Shown piece by piece: positions 6,518 through 13,846 of a stretch of 45,228 bases of DNA. How positions within the stretch are numbered: position 1 is the first letter of the stretch; every line of letters starts with the position of its first letter. Source of the stretch: a virus. Location: the IMG/VR virus record IMGVR_UViG_3300015371_000075, positions 1 through 45,228 of that record; one strand, given 5' to 3'. Both the position numbers and the translations under genes were made by a program. The notes under the pieces are model-generated. The model saw nothing but the letters and a program-made list of their open reading frames with translations. It was not told the origin of the DNA and searched no databases.

Positions 6518-7837
6518 CTATGCTTTTTTTGCTGTTCCCTTTCCTCCCGTAGCGCGAGAGATTTTGATTGTGTTCAAGATCGTCTCAGCCCTATCAGCGA
6601 ATACCGCAGTTGCCGCTGCTCTTTCATCACCAAGCTTCTCACGAAGCTCCGCGAAAGCATTCCAACCGCGAATGGAAACACTCCTAGAAGAATCTCCAGA
6701 AATACCCTTCTTCGCAATCGCATGAAGATCCGCAGGAAGAGCCTTTACTGCCTCTGGATTGACTTTGTCGATATGAATACGAACTGCAAAACGATCCCGC
6801 AAGGCATCCGGAAGGTCATCCGGCTCACCATTCATCGTTGCAATTACATGAAAGTCAGAATGCGGAAAAACAGTAACCGGCTCTCCGCCCTCTTCATACG
6901 GAAGGGTAATCCGCGCGATTCCCGGATCATCCAAAAGAGCATGGCAGAACGTCAGAGCATCACCCGATGCCTTATCGATCTCATTCAAGACGAGACGATA
7001 TCCCTTCTTGAATGCAGTAAGAGCAGGCCCATCAAACCAAACGAATTCCCCACCCTTAGGGACAAAGTGTCCCCTCAATTCCGCTGCAGGAGTTTCCTCT
7101 GTCAAGGTGATATTGCAAACCTTGTTCGGATTCCCGTGGAAGTTTGCAACAGTCGTCTTCCCTGTTCCAGGAGGCCCGAAAAGCAGAGTCAAACGAGAAT
7201 GCGGCAGAACTGCGTTAGTCAACTCCCAAATAGTCATACTTTCTGAATCCTCCTTATTGACTGAGAAATACCGGAAGTACGTTTTATCGAAGCTGTATTC
7301 ACCACCAGATGATCCCTTTTTTCTATCCCTAAAAACACAAACAGAAGAATGTGTTGTTCTGCTTACTTCCCACTCTTTTCCTCCAGCAAATCGGTCTTGA
7401 TAATGTGAATGGGATTTCTTAGCTTTGTCAGTAAGCTCAACAGTGATTACATCAACTGCTGAAATCTCTTCGATAGAAAGCTCAACCGGCTCAGTTTCAA
7501 TCTGAGGGCAAGTCCTTCTGTTATGTCCCTCTTTGCCACAATTACTGCAGCGATACATATTATCTAAATCCTCCCTTGTGTAAAAACAGTGAGACTGATA
7601 ACCGTTAACCGTTACTTCTGGATCAGATGCAAGAGCAGCCCAAACCCAGTAATTTTCTACTGGCTCTCCCGCTGAATGAGGATCTTTATGATTCTTAGGA
7701 CGGAAATCCCCTCCTACTTGGGTAACAATTAGTGTTTGTCCTTTTTGTTCCCAATCCGGAGCATCTGGATGATCCGTAAGCCAGATGTATTCTCCAACCT
7801 CGTAATCCTCTAGTTTTCTGTCTGTTTGCCAACCCAT
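6518..7837 (-). CDS. MoxR-type AAA+ ATPase with an N-terminal CCHC zinc knuckle
   Basis: 439 aa. Residues 97-110 are a retroviral-type zinc knuckle (CSNCGKEGHNRRTC, C-x2-C-x4-H-x4-C). The AAA+ domain has Walker A GPPGTGKTT at 221-229, a Walker B-like LVLNEID at 282-288 (Asn where Asp is common), sensor 1 ATMN near 333, and an arginine-finger region DALRDRF near 344-350. The order and the short AAA+ core fit the MoxR/CobS class. Residues 1-90 resemble a small SH3-like or beta domain. The start abuts the upstream stop (TAAATG). Its likely partner is the VWA protein at 4539-5972. A nucleic-acid-binding knuckle on a MoxR ATPase is unusual. Confidence 0.9.
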   Translation of the reverse strand: MGWQTDRKLEDYEVGEYIWLTDHPDAPDWEQKGQTLIVTQVGGDFRPKNHKDPHSAGEPVENYWVWAALASDPEVTVNGYQSHCFYTREDLDNMYRCSNCGKEGHNRRTCPQIETEPVELSIEEISAVDVITVELTDKAKKSHSHYQDRFAGGKEWEVSRTTHSSVCVFRDRKKGSSGGEYSFDKTYFRYFSVNKEDSESMTIWELTNAVLPHSRLTLLFGPPGTGKTTVANFHGNPNKVCNITLTEETPAAELRGHFVPKGGEFVWFDGPALTAFKKGYRLVLNEIDKASGDALTFCHALLDDPGIARITLPYEEGGEPVTVFPHSDFHVIATMNGEPDDLPDALRDRFAVRIHIDKVNPEAVKALPADLHAIAKKGISGDSSRSVSIRGWNAFAELREKLGDERAAATAVFADRAETILNTIKISRATGGKGTAKKA

Positions 7838-8179
7838 TTAAACCTCGATGAACTCTGAGAGATCTCTCTCCATTTCTACTGCAGTTAGACACCAATCAAC
7901 AGGAAATCCATCTACAGAGAACTTACTCCAACCATCGGAAAATGACTCAATAATTACTCCCCAGACAGTCAACTTTTTTGAGGTTGATCCTGAGATTCCT
8001 GGCTTTAGAGTTTGAAAGCTTAGATCAGAAAGATTAAAACCCTTGTTTTCAAACTCAGAATAATCAGGCATAATTTCTGAAACAGACACGATCCTTACAA
8101 GGCATTCAGCATTTTTATCACCTGACCAATAGATCGTGTAATTCTGTCCCTCGAAATCTTCTGGAGTCTTTTCAGACAT
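7838..8179 (-). CDS. Hypothetical protein
   Basis: 113 aa from ATG 8179 (MSEKTPEDFEG), overlapping the preceding gene by 8 nt. Beta-rich, with aromatic residues (NYTIYWSGDKNAECLVRIV, WGVIIESFSDGWSKFSVDG). Its pattern is like the N-terminal part of the adjacent ATPase, but I cannot show homology by eye. Function unknown. Confidence 0.7.
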   Translation of the reverse strand: MSEKTPEDFEGQNYTIYWSGDKNAECLVRIVSVSEIMPDYSEFENKGFNLSDLSFQTLKPGISGSTSKKLTVWGVIIESFSDGWSKFSVDGFPVDWCLTAVEMERDLSEFIEV

Positions 8180-8345
8180 TTGTGACCTCGATCTGCGGCG
8201 GGACATACTGCTTGTAACACAACTCGATTTGATCGATCTGCTTTCCCTTCAGATTACTCTTCTGCCTAGCCTCTTCACGAGACTGCTCTTCCAACTCTTC
8301 CCGCATTGCTCGCAGGGCTTCACGATCTGATTCAGTGAAAGGCAT
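8172..8345 (-). CDS. Small charged coiled-coil protein
   Basis: 57 aa from ATG 8345, with a near-perfect AGAAGGAGAT SD. Almost continuous charged helix (MPFTESDREALRAMREELEE) ending in PPQIEVTNV. The stop overlaps the next start by 8 nt. The SD and the tight packing support a real gene. Function unknown. Confidence 0.7.
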   Translation of the reverse strand: MPFTESDREALRAMREELEEQSREEARQKSNLKGKQIDQIELCYKQYVPPQIEVTNV

Positions 8346-8347
8346 TT

Positions 8348-8572
8348 TTATCTCCTTCTGTCTTCTAGATCAATGGCAAGGTTTTCTTTAAGATACGAAG
8401 CTATAGCAGGAGCAACCTCCTTCAGGAATTCGTTAATCGTGAGGACAATCCCCTCGATTGCCAACTGTGAAACCTCAGACAGAAATCCTCTCTTCTTATA
8501 CCCGTAGCAAGAGAGAACTTCTTTGATTACTGTCTGAGTGAAATACTCTTGTTGAGATTTCTTAAGTCTCAC
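8348..8572 (-). CDS. Small helical hypothetical protein
   Basis: 74 aa from GTG 8572, overlapping the upstream gene by 11 nt. Amphipathic helices with basic ends (MRLKKSQQEYFTQTVIKEVL ... EDRRR). No family recognised. Next gene 2 nt downstream. Confidence 0.7.
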   Translation of the reverse strand: MRLKKSQQEYFTQTVIKEVLSCYGYKKRGFLSEVSQLAIEGIVLTINEFLKEVAPAIASYLKENLAIDLEDRRR

Positions 8573-8897
8573 GGCTTTTCTTTCCGAGATTGAAACAGAA
8601 AGCTGCGAGATACCCGAGATACGATCCCGCCTCTCCTAGCCCAACCCCTTTCATGCACTCCTGAAGAATGGCTCTATTCAGGAAATTAAGCTTTCCTGCG
8701 TTGTCCACCATTACTTGCAGATCTTCGTCGGTGAGCTTTACATCCTCGAATTCAGGAGGAATAGGAACAGCATTCACCAATTCGTCTACTGAATCTTCTT
8801 GCTCTTGATTCAGGGAATTAGGATCAATGCCGAATTCTTCGTTAAGAGGATTCTTTTTGTCCTTCTTTCCACCGTCCAGCCAATCATTCCACTCCAT
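8562..8897 (-). CDS. Hypothetical acidic protein
   Basis: 111 aa from ATG 8897 in a TAATG overlap. Acidic, low-complexity N-terminal half; C-terminal Gly/Ala-rich helix (GLGEAGSYLGYLAAFCFNLG) resembling the C-terminal helix of the next gene upstream (SFSAGLVMGRQEA). These may be distant paralogues. Confidence 0.7.
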   Translation of the reverse strand: MEWNDWLDGGKKDKKNPLNEEFGIDPNSLNQEQEDSVDELVNAVPIPPEFEDVKLTDEDLQVMVDNAGKLNFLNRAILQECMKGVGLGEAGSYLGYLAAFCFNLGKKSRET

Positions 8898-9214
8898 TAC
8901 GCTTCAAGCTCCTTTCCGAAGTCCTCCATCGCTTTCGCTGCTTCCTGTCGGCCCATCACTAGCCCCGCAGAAAAAGACATCCCGATTACGGACATCAAAA
9001 GAATCTCCGGGCCGCTTTCCTGAGCTACTTGCAAAAGACCTGCTTCATTCGCCCTGAAAATCCTTCTTGCAGCTTCCAGAACTGCCATTTCATCTGTTGC
9101 TGCAAGAGATGCTGCAGGATTAGGATAAGTCTCCTGATCCTCTGGATTCGGATTCGCTTGAAGCGTTTCCTCATTCAGACGCACAAAAAGATCAACGATA
9201 TCGTCAGCGGTCAT
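8897..9214 (-). CDS. Hypothetical helical protein
   Basis: 105 aa from ATG 9214, in an ATGA overlap with AGGAG 8 nt upstream. Ends with a hydrophobic, glycine-containing helix (LLMSVIGMSFSAGLVMGRQE) then EAAKAMEDFGKELEA. Similar in style to the following gene, suggesting a duplicated pair. Function unknown. Confidence 0.7.
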   Translation of the reverse strand: MTADDIVDLFVRLNEETLQANPNPEDQETYPNPAASLAATDEMAVLEAARRIFRANEAGLLQVAQESGPEILLMSVIGMSFSAGLVMGRQEAAKAMEDFGKELEA

Positions 9215-9579
9215 GATTTCAACTCCTGTTCCATTTCTTTCAGATTCAGCCACTTCTCAGTCATCTTCGCGTGGCCCGTATGAGCATCTTCCTCTGTTTC
9301 ATATCGAGCGAAATCCAACTCACAGAAGTCTGTGATTTTTCCCTCGGAATCACAAAGGAAAACCATCGTCTCCCAATCACCAGGAGTTCTTAGATCCGCT
9401 CCAGAAGCTCTGTAATCCTCTGGAGAAATCTCATGCATATCTTCCACCATGTTTATTAGTTCATCCATCGCACGAAGCTCAGGAAGATCCAAAGAAATAG
9501 TGGAAATGACTACATCAGCTACTTGTGTGTAGTACAGAGTCCTGTCGTTTCCCATCTCATTTCGGTCGATGATTTCCAT
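9211..9579 (-). CDS. Hypothetical protein
   Basis: 122 aa from ATG 9579 in a TAATG overlap. Contains VFLCDSEGKITDFCELDFARYETEEDAHTGH, a beta-hairpin plus helix ending in a motif seen in small phage proteins of unknown role. Acidic overall. Confidence 0.7.
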   Translation of the reverse strand: MEIIDRNEMGNDRTLYYTQVADVVISTISLDLPELRAMDELINMVEDMHEISPEDYRASGADLRTPGDWETMVFLCDSEGKITDFCELDFARYETEEDAHTGHAKMTEKWLNLKEMEQELKS

Positions 9580-9818
9580 TAGTCTCCTTTCAATACATTC
9601 AGGATCTCTGAATGCTTTTCGACTTCCTCTTTAAGAGAGAGGATTTCCTCTTTCAATTCCTGAACACTGACTCCTTCCTCGTCATGTGGCATTGCATAAC
9701 CGAATGGATTTTCTACAAAGAATCCTTGCAAACAGTTAAGTGCGCTTGAGCGCACCATCGGGTCTGCATCTTTTTCCACTCTCTCTTGCAAGAAAGCGAT
9801 GTACTCTGCTTTATCCAT
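9579..9818 (-). CDS. Small acidic coiled-coil protein
   Basis: 79 aa from ATG 9818, preceded by GAGG. Residues 50-75 form a likely coiled coil (VQELKEEILSLKEEVEKHS). Function unknown. Confidence 0.7.
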   Translation of the reverse strand: MDKAEYIAFLQERVEKDADPMVRSSALNCLQGFFVENPFGYAMPHDEEGVSVQELKEEILSLKEEVEKHSEILNVLKGD

Positions 9819-10022
9819 TTAGTCCTCGGTTTCCGAATCCAGGCATGAAAAACGCCGAGGTTCAGCTACCCTCGGCGTGAAATACCTATCCGTAAGCCAA
9901 GCTCCCGGATATATGTCGTGGTGACTTCCTCTCTCATGATGCTCTTTCACTTCCGCTGCTGAAAGAGTCACCTTTTGAATCGGAGGAAGATCTTCCTGGA
10001 TTGTTGAAGCGTTAAGCTCCAT
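9819..10022 (-). CDS. First gene of the leftward operon, hypothetical
   Basis: 67 aa from ATG 10022 with AAAAGGAGAAC upstream. His-rich middle (EVKEHHERGSHHDIYPGAW). Being promoter-proximal, it should be strongly made early. The leader runs from the -10 box at 10136-10141. No family recognised. Confidence 0.7.
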   Translation of the reverse strand: MELNASTIQEDLPPIQKVTLSAAEVKEHHERGSHHDIYPGAWLTDRYFTPRVAEPRRFSCLDSETED

Positions 10023-10433
10023 CTTGTTCTCCTTTTTGCTTTAGTAGAAAAATGAGAGAAGTTGTCTCTACAGTTTCCCTCTCTCTCACTTCGTCTCTCT
10101 GTGGTGGGGAGGTACACCATTTCTGCAAGCTCTCAATAATATGCTTGCCAAGAAAAGAGCCGAGACGATTCAACTATTTTCTTTTTTCTATTTAATTTCT
10201 CTTTTCCGCGCCATTTCGCTCGGCTGACGCCTGGGCCGTCGCCCCCTTCGGGGTACACGCGCGTGATACCCGGTTTTATACGATCCTAAACCTCCCCCAT
10301 TAACGAAAATGTCGCTATTTGCGGGAGGTTTCAAAAGTTACACTACGGGGTATATATAGGTATGGATACTATGACTGGATATGACTGTATCGGGGTTAGA
10401 TTGATTCTTTTTTGCATAGCTATGGCGGAGGAG
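10023..10433. promoter_or_regulatory. Inverted-repeat-rich early control region
   Basis: 411 bp without a convincing gene. It holds an inverted repeat GCAAGC/GCTTGC (10125-10130 and 10143-10148) flanking the leftward -10 box; a palindrome CACGCGCGTG within GGGTA...TACCC (10251-10271); and a long inverted repeat AAACCTCCC (10288-10296) with GGGAGGTTT (10323-10331). It also has a TA-rich TATATATA near 10350. A leaderless 38-codon ORF (TTG 10128 to TAA 10012, minus) after TATTAT is possible but weak. A repressor-controlled early promoter or an origin is a reasonable guess. Confidence 0.5.
10136..10141 (-). promoter_or_regulatory. TATTAT -10 box of the main leftward operon
   Basis: TATTAT on the minus strand lies in the centre of the GCAAGC/GCTTGC dyad (10125-10148), as expected for an operator over a core promoter. 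Transcription would begin near 10129 and run leftward with a leader of about 100 nt to the AAGGAG/ATG at 10022. Confidence 0.55.
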
Positions 10434-10640
10434 TCAGGTCAGGTACTCGGATAGCACCAAGTTTTTCAGACTTCCAGCAGAACTCACAGCCTGTTCGCTT
10501 ACAGCAAAAACATATCCACAGTTCTTACAACCAGTGACGATGTATTGCTGGTGGTAAGTAGTTCTTTGTCGAAGCCCACAATGTAGGCAGTAAACCAAGA
10601 CCTCGTCGGGGTCTTTTTCTTTTTTTGAATTACGGGCCAT
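10434..10640 (-). CDS. Zinc-ribbon protein
   Basis: 68 aa. Two CxxC knuckles (YCLHCGLRQ and GCKNCGYVF) 18 residues apart form a zinc ribbon; the N-terminus is basic. The ATG at 10640 has AAAGGA upstream, and that SD is inside a perfect hairpin (10644-10658). The gene diverges from the small terminase gene. Possibly a small transcription or DNA-binding regulator. Confidence 0.75.
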   Translation of the reverse strand: MARNSKKEKDPDEVLVYCLHCGLRQRTTYHQQYIVTGCKNCGYVFAVSEQAVSSAGSLKNLVLSEYLT

Positions 10641-10643
10641 ATT

Positions 10644-10658
10644 CAGTCCTTTGGACTG
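10644..10658. promoter_or_regulatory. CAGTCC-TTT-GGACTG dyad between divergent genes
   Basis: A perfect 6-bp inverted repeat with a 3-nt loop. On the plus strand it sits 2 bp upstream of the small-terminase -10 box (an operator position). On the minus strand it folds over the SD of the zinc-ribbon gene. It could control both genes at once. Confidence 0.45.
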
Positions 10659-10660
10659 CC

Positions 10661-10666
10661 TAAACT
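10661..10666 (+). promoter_or_regulatory. TAAACT -10 box, leaderless promoter of the small terminase
   Basis: TAAACT ends exactly 6 nt before the ATG at 10673, so the expected start of transcription is the A of the ATG. No SD is present. The -35 region is poor. Confidence 0.6.
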
Positions 10667-10672
10667 ATCTTT

Positions 10673-11086
10673 ATGGCCGCTAACAAAGATCGTTTTATTG
10701 AGGCTCTTAGGAAAGGGCATTCTGTAACTAAGGCATGTGAAATTGCGGCCCTGCCACGTCGAACGGCTTACCATACCCGAAGGAATGACCCTGAATTTGC
10801 GGCTGCATGGGAGGACGCTATTGAGTCGTCTGTCGAGATACTTGAGGATGAACTGAGAATACGCGCCCTTGACAGGGAGGATCAGAAAAGTCATCTGCTG
10901 CTTATGTTCCTTATTAAGAAGCACAGGCCGGAATACCGGGATAACTACAAGACCGAACTTACGCTGAATAAGCCGAAGGAGATTAAGGAGTATGACTTCA
11001 CTCCTGATGAAATCGATGAAGCGATGCTGCTTTTGCAGAACGCTAAGAATACGGCCAAAAGCCGCGTTCCTGATACTGCCGAATAA
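10673..11086 (+). CDS. terS: Terminase small subunit
   Basis: 137 aa. The N-terminal helix-turn-helix (IEALRKGHSVTKACEIAALPRRTAYHTR, residues 8-36) followed by EFAAAWEDAIE is the standard phage TerS DNA-binding domain. The central helices resemble oligomerisation helices, and the tail is acidic then basic. It should recognise pac or cos DNA and feed it to TerL at 11857. The start has no SD; a -10 box lies 6 nt upstream. The 3' end overlaps a convergent gene by 44 nt. Confidence 0.85.
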   Translation: MAANKDRFIEALRKGHSVTKACEIAALPRRTAYHTRRNDPEFAAAWEDAIESSVEILEDELRIRALDREDQKSHLLLMFLIKKHRPEYRDNYKTELTLNKPKEIKEYDFTPDEIDEAMLLLQNAKNTAKSRVPDTAE

Positions 11087-11489
11087 CGGCATCCACTTCT
11101 TTCTCCATCGCCTCTGCATCCCAAGGGATCTTACTAGCTGTTTGGCTGTTCTCCTTGTCTGTTTGTAAAGATTTTGTAAAATTTCGCTTCCTCTGGCTCT
11201 CTTTAGGGGGGTTGCTGTCAGGACGGTGAGGCATAGTAATAGATGCGGGTGGGGATATAGCAATGCTGCTATGTAGGGGATGTCTGTAGAGCATCTTCCC
11301 GTAGGGATTCAGGAAGCGGGACTGCCCCTCGGCATTCTCTTCTCTGGAGCAGTAGACGTAGTTCCCATCTGAAGTAATAAACCCATGACATTTATTCTTA
11401 TAGGCGGTTTTAAACCGACCGCAGATGGGGCATCTGTTGGTGGATGTAAAATTGTTAAGAGATGGGGCCACAGGATTTGATGTCAGCAC
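11043..11489 (-). CDS. Primase-type zinc-finger protein without a catalytic domain
   Basis: 148 aa on the strand opposite the packaging genes. Residues 20-52 (RCPICGRFKTAYKNKC ... YVYCSREENA) match the CxxC-x-C-x-C zinc domain at the N-terminus of many phage primases and prim-pols. The rest is a polar, Pro/Ser-rich linker and a short helical end, with no polymerase or helicase motifs. GTG starts at 11489 or 11471 are both possible. It overlaps the ends of both plus-strand neighbours. It may be a primase remnant or a stand-alone zinc module. Confidence 0.55.
   Translation of the reverse strand: MLTSNPVAPSLNNFTSTNRCPICGRFKTAYKNKCHGFITSDGNYVYCSREENAEGQSRFLNPYGKMLYRHPLHSSIAISPPASITMPHRPDSNPPKESQRKRNFTKSLQTDKENSQTASKIPWDAEAMEKEVDAVIRQYQERGFWPYS
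11447..11452 (+). promoter_or_regulatory. TAAAAT -10 box
   Basis: TAAAAT ends 9 nt before ATG 11462; predicted leader is 3 nt (GAG). No SD. Confidence 0.45.
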
Positions 11490-11695
11490 TTTCCGCAGGG
11501 AGACAAACCAACCCTGAAACTACAGCAGCCCTGAGCAGGGCTATTGCCGCTCTGCATGGATACCTCGATTTGGAGCAAGACCCTCAGAAGCGAAGCACAG
11601 CCACTCAATGCCTCTCCCGTTTGGAATCCCTCAGGAGTAACCATATGCGTCCTCCTACTCAGGGAGGCGGTCAGGGTGGCGGCGGAGCGTATTAA
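11462..11695 (+). CDS. Small hypothetical protein with Gly-rich tail
   Basis: 77 aa. A helical body (PETTAALSRAIAALHGYLDL) is followed by a low-complexity tail (PPTQGGGQGGGGAY). It sits between the two terminase genes and could be a packaging or capsid accessory. ATG 11462 fits the near-leaderless promoter; ATG 11480 is an alternative. The stop overlaps the convergent zinc-protein gene by 4 nt. Confidence 0.65.
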   Translation: MGPQDLMSALSAGRQTNPETTAALSRAIAALHGYLDLEQDPQKRSTATQCLSRLESLRSNHMRPPTQGGGQGGGGAY

Positions 11696-11841
11696 CGAAT
11701 AGCCTTAGGATCACTTTTAATCTCTGATTGGCAAACAGGGCATCTCTCAATCCAAGAGTAAGGTCTTTCTCCGTCTTCTCTGATGTAAAACATCCATACA
11801 TTTTCTAGGTTGCATTTACACCACTTCTTAGCTGAAGCCAT
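11692..11841 (-). CDS. Small zinc-binding protein
   Basis: 49 aa on the minus strand between the terminase genes, from ATG 11841 with AAAGGAGAC upstream. Begins MASAKKWCKCNLENVW and later has ERCPVCQSE: a CxC and a CxxC pair 24 residues apart form a likely zinc ribbon. Its SD region lies opposite the TerL promoter. Clear SD and cysteine spacing support it as a real gene. Confidence 0.7.
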   Translation of the reverse strand: MASAKKWCKCNLENVWMFYIREDGERPYSWIERCPVCQSEIKSDPKAIR

Positions 11842-11843
11842 GA

Positions 11844-11849
11844 TAGTCT
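11844..11849 (+). promoter_or_regulatory. TAGTCT -10 box of the large terminase gene
   Basis: TAGTCT ends 7 nt before GTG 11857; the predicted transcript has a 1-nt leader. It overlaps the SD region of the divergent zinc protein. Confidence 0.5.
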
Positions 11850-11856
11850 CCTTTGT

Positions 11857-13248
11857 GTGAAGTTACGCCTCTCGCCTTACTGCCCTAATAAGCCCACAGT
11901 CAAACAAATGGCCTTCCTAGCGTATGACGGCCTAGAGGCGTTCTACGGTGGAGCCGCTGCAGGAGGGAAGTCAGACGCGCTCCTGCAGGCTGCTCTCCAG
12001 TATACCGACATCCCCGAGTATGCTGCTATGCTCTTCCGGAAGACCTACGCCGACCTTGCCCTGCCAGGGGCGCTGATGGACAGAGCACACCAATGGCTGA
12101 AACCTCATAAAGATGTACGCTGGGATCGTGATACGCATACCTTCATCTTCCCGAGTGGAGCTAAGCTCTCTTTTGGATATATCGCGTCTCCTAACGATAA
12201 GTGGAGGTATCAGTCGTCAGAATTACAGTTCATCGGGTGGGACGAGGTTACTGACTTTCCAGACGATGATGCCTATCTCTTTATGTTCTCAAGATTGCGT
12301 CGTCTTGAAGGATCTCCTATCCCTCTTAGGGTTAGAAGTGCATCTAACCCGGTTGGGGTTGGTGCGTACTGGGTCAAAGAAAGATTTGTAGAAGATGGGC
12401 CAAATAGAAAAGGGGTGTTTTTTCCTGCTAACTTCTATGACAACAAACACGTTGATGAAAAAGCTTATCTCCGTTCACTTCAAGAACTTCCAGAGTCAAC
12501 CCAGAAGCGTCTCATTGACGGTTCCTGGGAGGAAATCGAGAACGCAGCTTACCCTGAGTTCAATGAAGGGGTGCATGTCGTTCCGCCTTTCCAGGTGCCC
12601 TATGAATACAAACGCTGGGAGGCTATGGACTTTGGAGTTACCAACCCGACCGCCTGGCTTGCCTCGGCTCTCTCACCGCAGGGGCACACTTTGGTCTATG
12701 ACGAATACTACGCACCGGGCCTAATTAATGAACACGCTTCGGCAGTTCTTACACGTCGTTCTTTTGCATGGGGTGAACCTGTTATTGCGGTTTGCGATCC
12801 GAGCATTAAAGCTCGCACAGGCTTTGGGATCACCGGAGCAGGAGACACTGTTCACAGTGAATTCCAAAAGAACGGGCTGTATCTCGTTCCCGCAAATAAT
12901 GACCGAAGGGCAGGCAGAGTACGTATTAGTCAACTCCTTAAACCAGATCCGAGCCTTCTCTACCCCGACTGGCATGAGAAAGCTGGACAGCTAGGGAGTC
13001 CAAGAATCTTCTTCACAACTCAATGTATAAATACCATCAAACAGTTGAAATTGGCTCCTATTGACGCTAAAGAGGGAGATATCGTAGATCCTTTTTGGGA
13101 ATCCAGAAGGGGTCACGCAGTAGCAGCGTTGAGATATCTCACTACAGCAAGGATCTATCCCAGAGAGCAACTTCAGCAGTTTGGTCAAGGGGGAAGAATC
13201 CTTACCCGTCAGTGGGCAACTTTTCGTGAAAGTGAGCCGTATGGTTAA
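11857..13248 (+). CDS. terL: Terminase large subunit
   Basis: 463 aa, slightly short for the family but complete. Walker A-like GGAAAGGKS at residues 31-39, Walker B and catalytic Glu in FIGWDEV (124-130), and an RNase H-type nuclease domain starting with EAMDFGVTNP (Asp258) with CDPSIK later. It cuts concatemers and pumps DNA through the portal. GTG start without SD, using the upstream -10 box. Followed by a separate promoter for the next gene. Confidence 0.95.
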   Translation: MKLRLSPYCPNKPTVKQMAFLAYDGLEAFYGGAAAGGKSDALLQAALQYTDIPEYAAMLFRKTYADLALPGALMDRAHQWLKPHKDVRWDRDTHTFIFPSGAKLSFGYIASPNDKWRYQSSELQFIGWDEVTDFPDDDAYLFMFSRLRRLEGSPIPLRVRSASNPVGVGAYWVKERFVEDGPNRKGVFFPANFYDNKHVDEKAYLRSLQELPESTQKRLIDGSWEEIENAAYPEFNEGVHVVPPFQVPYEYKRWEAMDFGVTNPTAWLASALSPQGHTLVYDEYYAPGLINEHASAVLTRRSFAWGEPVIAVCDPSIKARTGFGITGAGDTVHSEFQKNGLYLVPANNDRRAGRVRISQLLKPDPSLLYPDWHEKAGQLGSPRIFFTTQCINTIKQLKLAPIDAKEGDIVDPFWESRRGHAVAALRYLTTARIYPREQLQQFGQGGRILTRQWATFRESEPYG

Positions 13249-13257
13249 GCGCCCTTC

Positions 13258-13263
13258 TAAACT
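13258..13263 (+). promoter_or_regulatory. TAAACT -10 box
   Basis: TAAACT ends 8 nt before ATG 13272, giving a leader of about 2 nt (AC). The hexamer is identical to that of the small terminase promoter. Confidence 0.5.
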
Positions 13264-13271
13264 TAATTCAC

Positions 13272-13766
13272 ATGGCCGAATCGAAGGTTGATAGCACTAG
13301 GGATGAATCTGCCGAGAAGGTGAAGAAGAGTGGTGGCACTCTTCCGGTCGCAGTACCGGATAAAGATAACGTCGCTGCTCAGGATCGTGCCCTTCAGGCA
13401 TATAAGGTCACTGGTGTTACAGGAGATTATGTCGATCCGACTAGGGATCAGGAATGGGACATCGCACCGGAGTTTGGCGTTGCACCGCACCCGGAACTCC
13501 ACAATGTAAGCCCCTCGAAAGAGCAAGCTGGTAAGGTTGGTTTGGGTCAGCCTGCTCCGGTCGATGACGCCCGGTTTAAGGGTTTCTCTACTGCTGATAA
13601 GGTTCTCCCGCTTGACGAGAAAGAGAAGCGAGCGAAGGAAGCTGCAAAGGATCGTCCCGACAACGAGGCCGAGGCACTCGCCGCTGGTCGCCCAGACCTC
13701 CGTGGTAACGCGGAAGTCGCCAGGGCCAACGAAGAGGCTAAGGACTCCGACAAAAAGGATAAGTAA
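13272..13766 (+). CDS. Charged hypothetical protein
   Basis: 164 aa, almost entirely hydrophilic: Lys/Asp/Glu/Ala-rich, with repeated DK and EA runs (DEKEKRAKEAAKDRPDNEAE, ending EEAKDSDKKDK). Probably largely disordered or coiled. Placed between terminase and portal, where phages often keep accessory head genes. The stop overlaps the next start as TAATG. Confidence 0.7.
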   Translation: MAESKVDSTRDESAEKVKKSGGTLPVAVPDKDNVAAQDRALQAYKVTGVTGDYVDPTRDQEWDIAPEFGVAPHPELHNVSPSKEQAGKVGLGQPAPVDDARFKGFSTADKVLPLDEKEKRAKEAAKDRPDNEAEALAAGRPDLRGNAEVARANEEAKDSDKKDK

Positions 13767-13846
13767 TGAGTCCTGTTATCACTGAAATTGCTATCGTCGT
13801 AACCGCAGTTTGCGCTGTGATCCTCACTGTCCATTTTGTACTGTAA
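13766..13846 (+). CDS. 26-residue membrane peptide
   Basis: ATG 13766 overlaps the previous TAA (TAATG). One hydrophobic helix covers nearly the whole peptide (ITEIAIVVTAVCAVILTVHF). The stop TAA is the first part of the TAAGGT box for the next gene. Small single-TM peptides like this are typical of phage lysis or membrane-interference genes, but function is unknown. Confidence 0.5.
   Translation: MSPVITEIAIVVTAVCAVILTVHFVL

Noticed and set aside
6503-7246. 247-codon plus-strand ORF
   Set aside because: Antisense of the AAA+ ATPase gene, which has full Walker and sensor motifs.
10284-10335. CRISPR-like repeat
   Set aside because: Only one inverted repeat pair; no regularly spaced repeats with spacers anywhere in the window.
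10360-10455. 29-codon plus ORF near the TATATATA stretch
   Set aside because: No exact -10 offset, low complexity, overlaps the zinc-ribbon gene end.
10643-11263. 206-codon minus-strand ORF across the small terminase gene
   Set aside because: Antisense to terS, low-quality protein (many Arg/Leu/Ser), no start signals; terS has a clear HTH and promoter.
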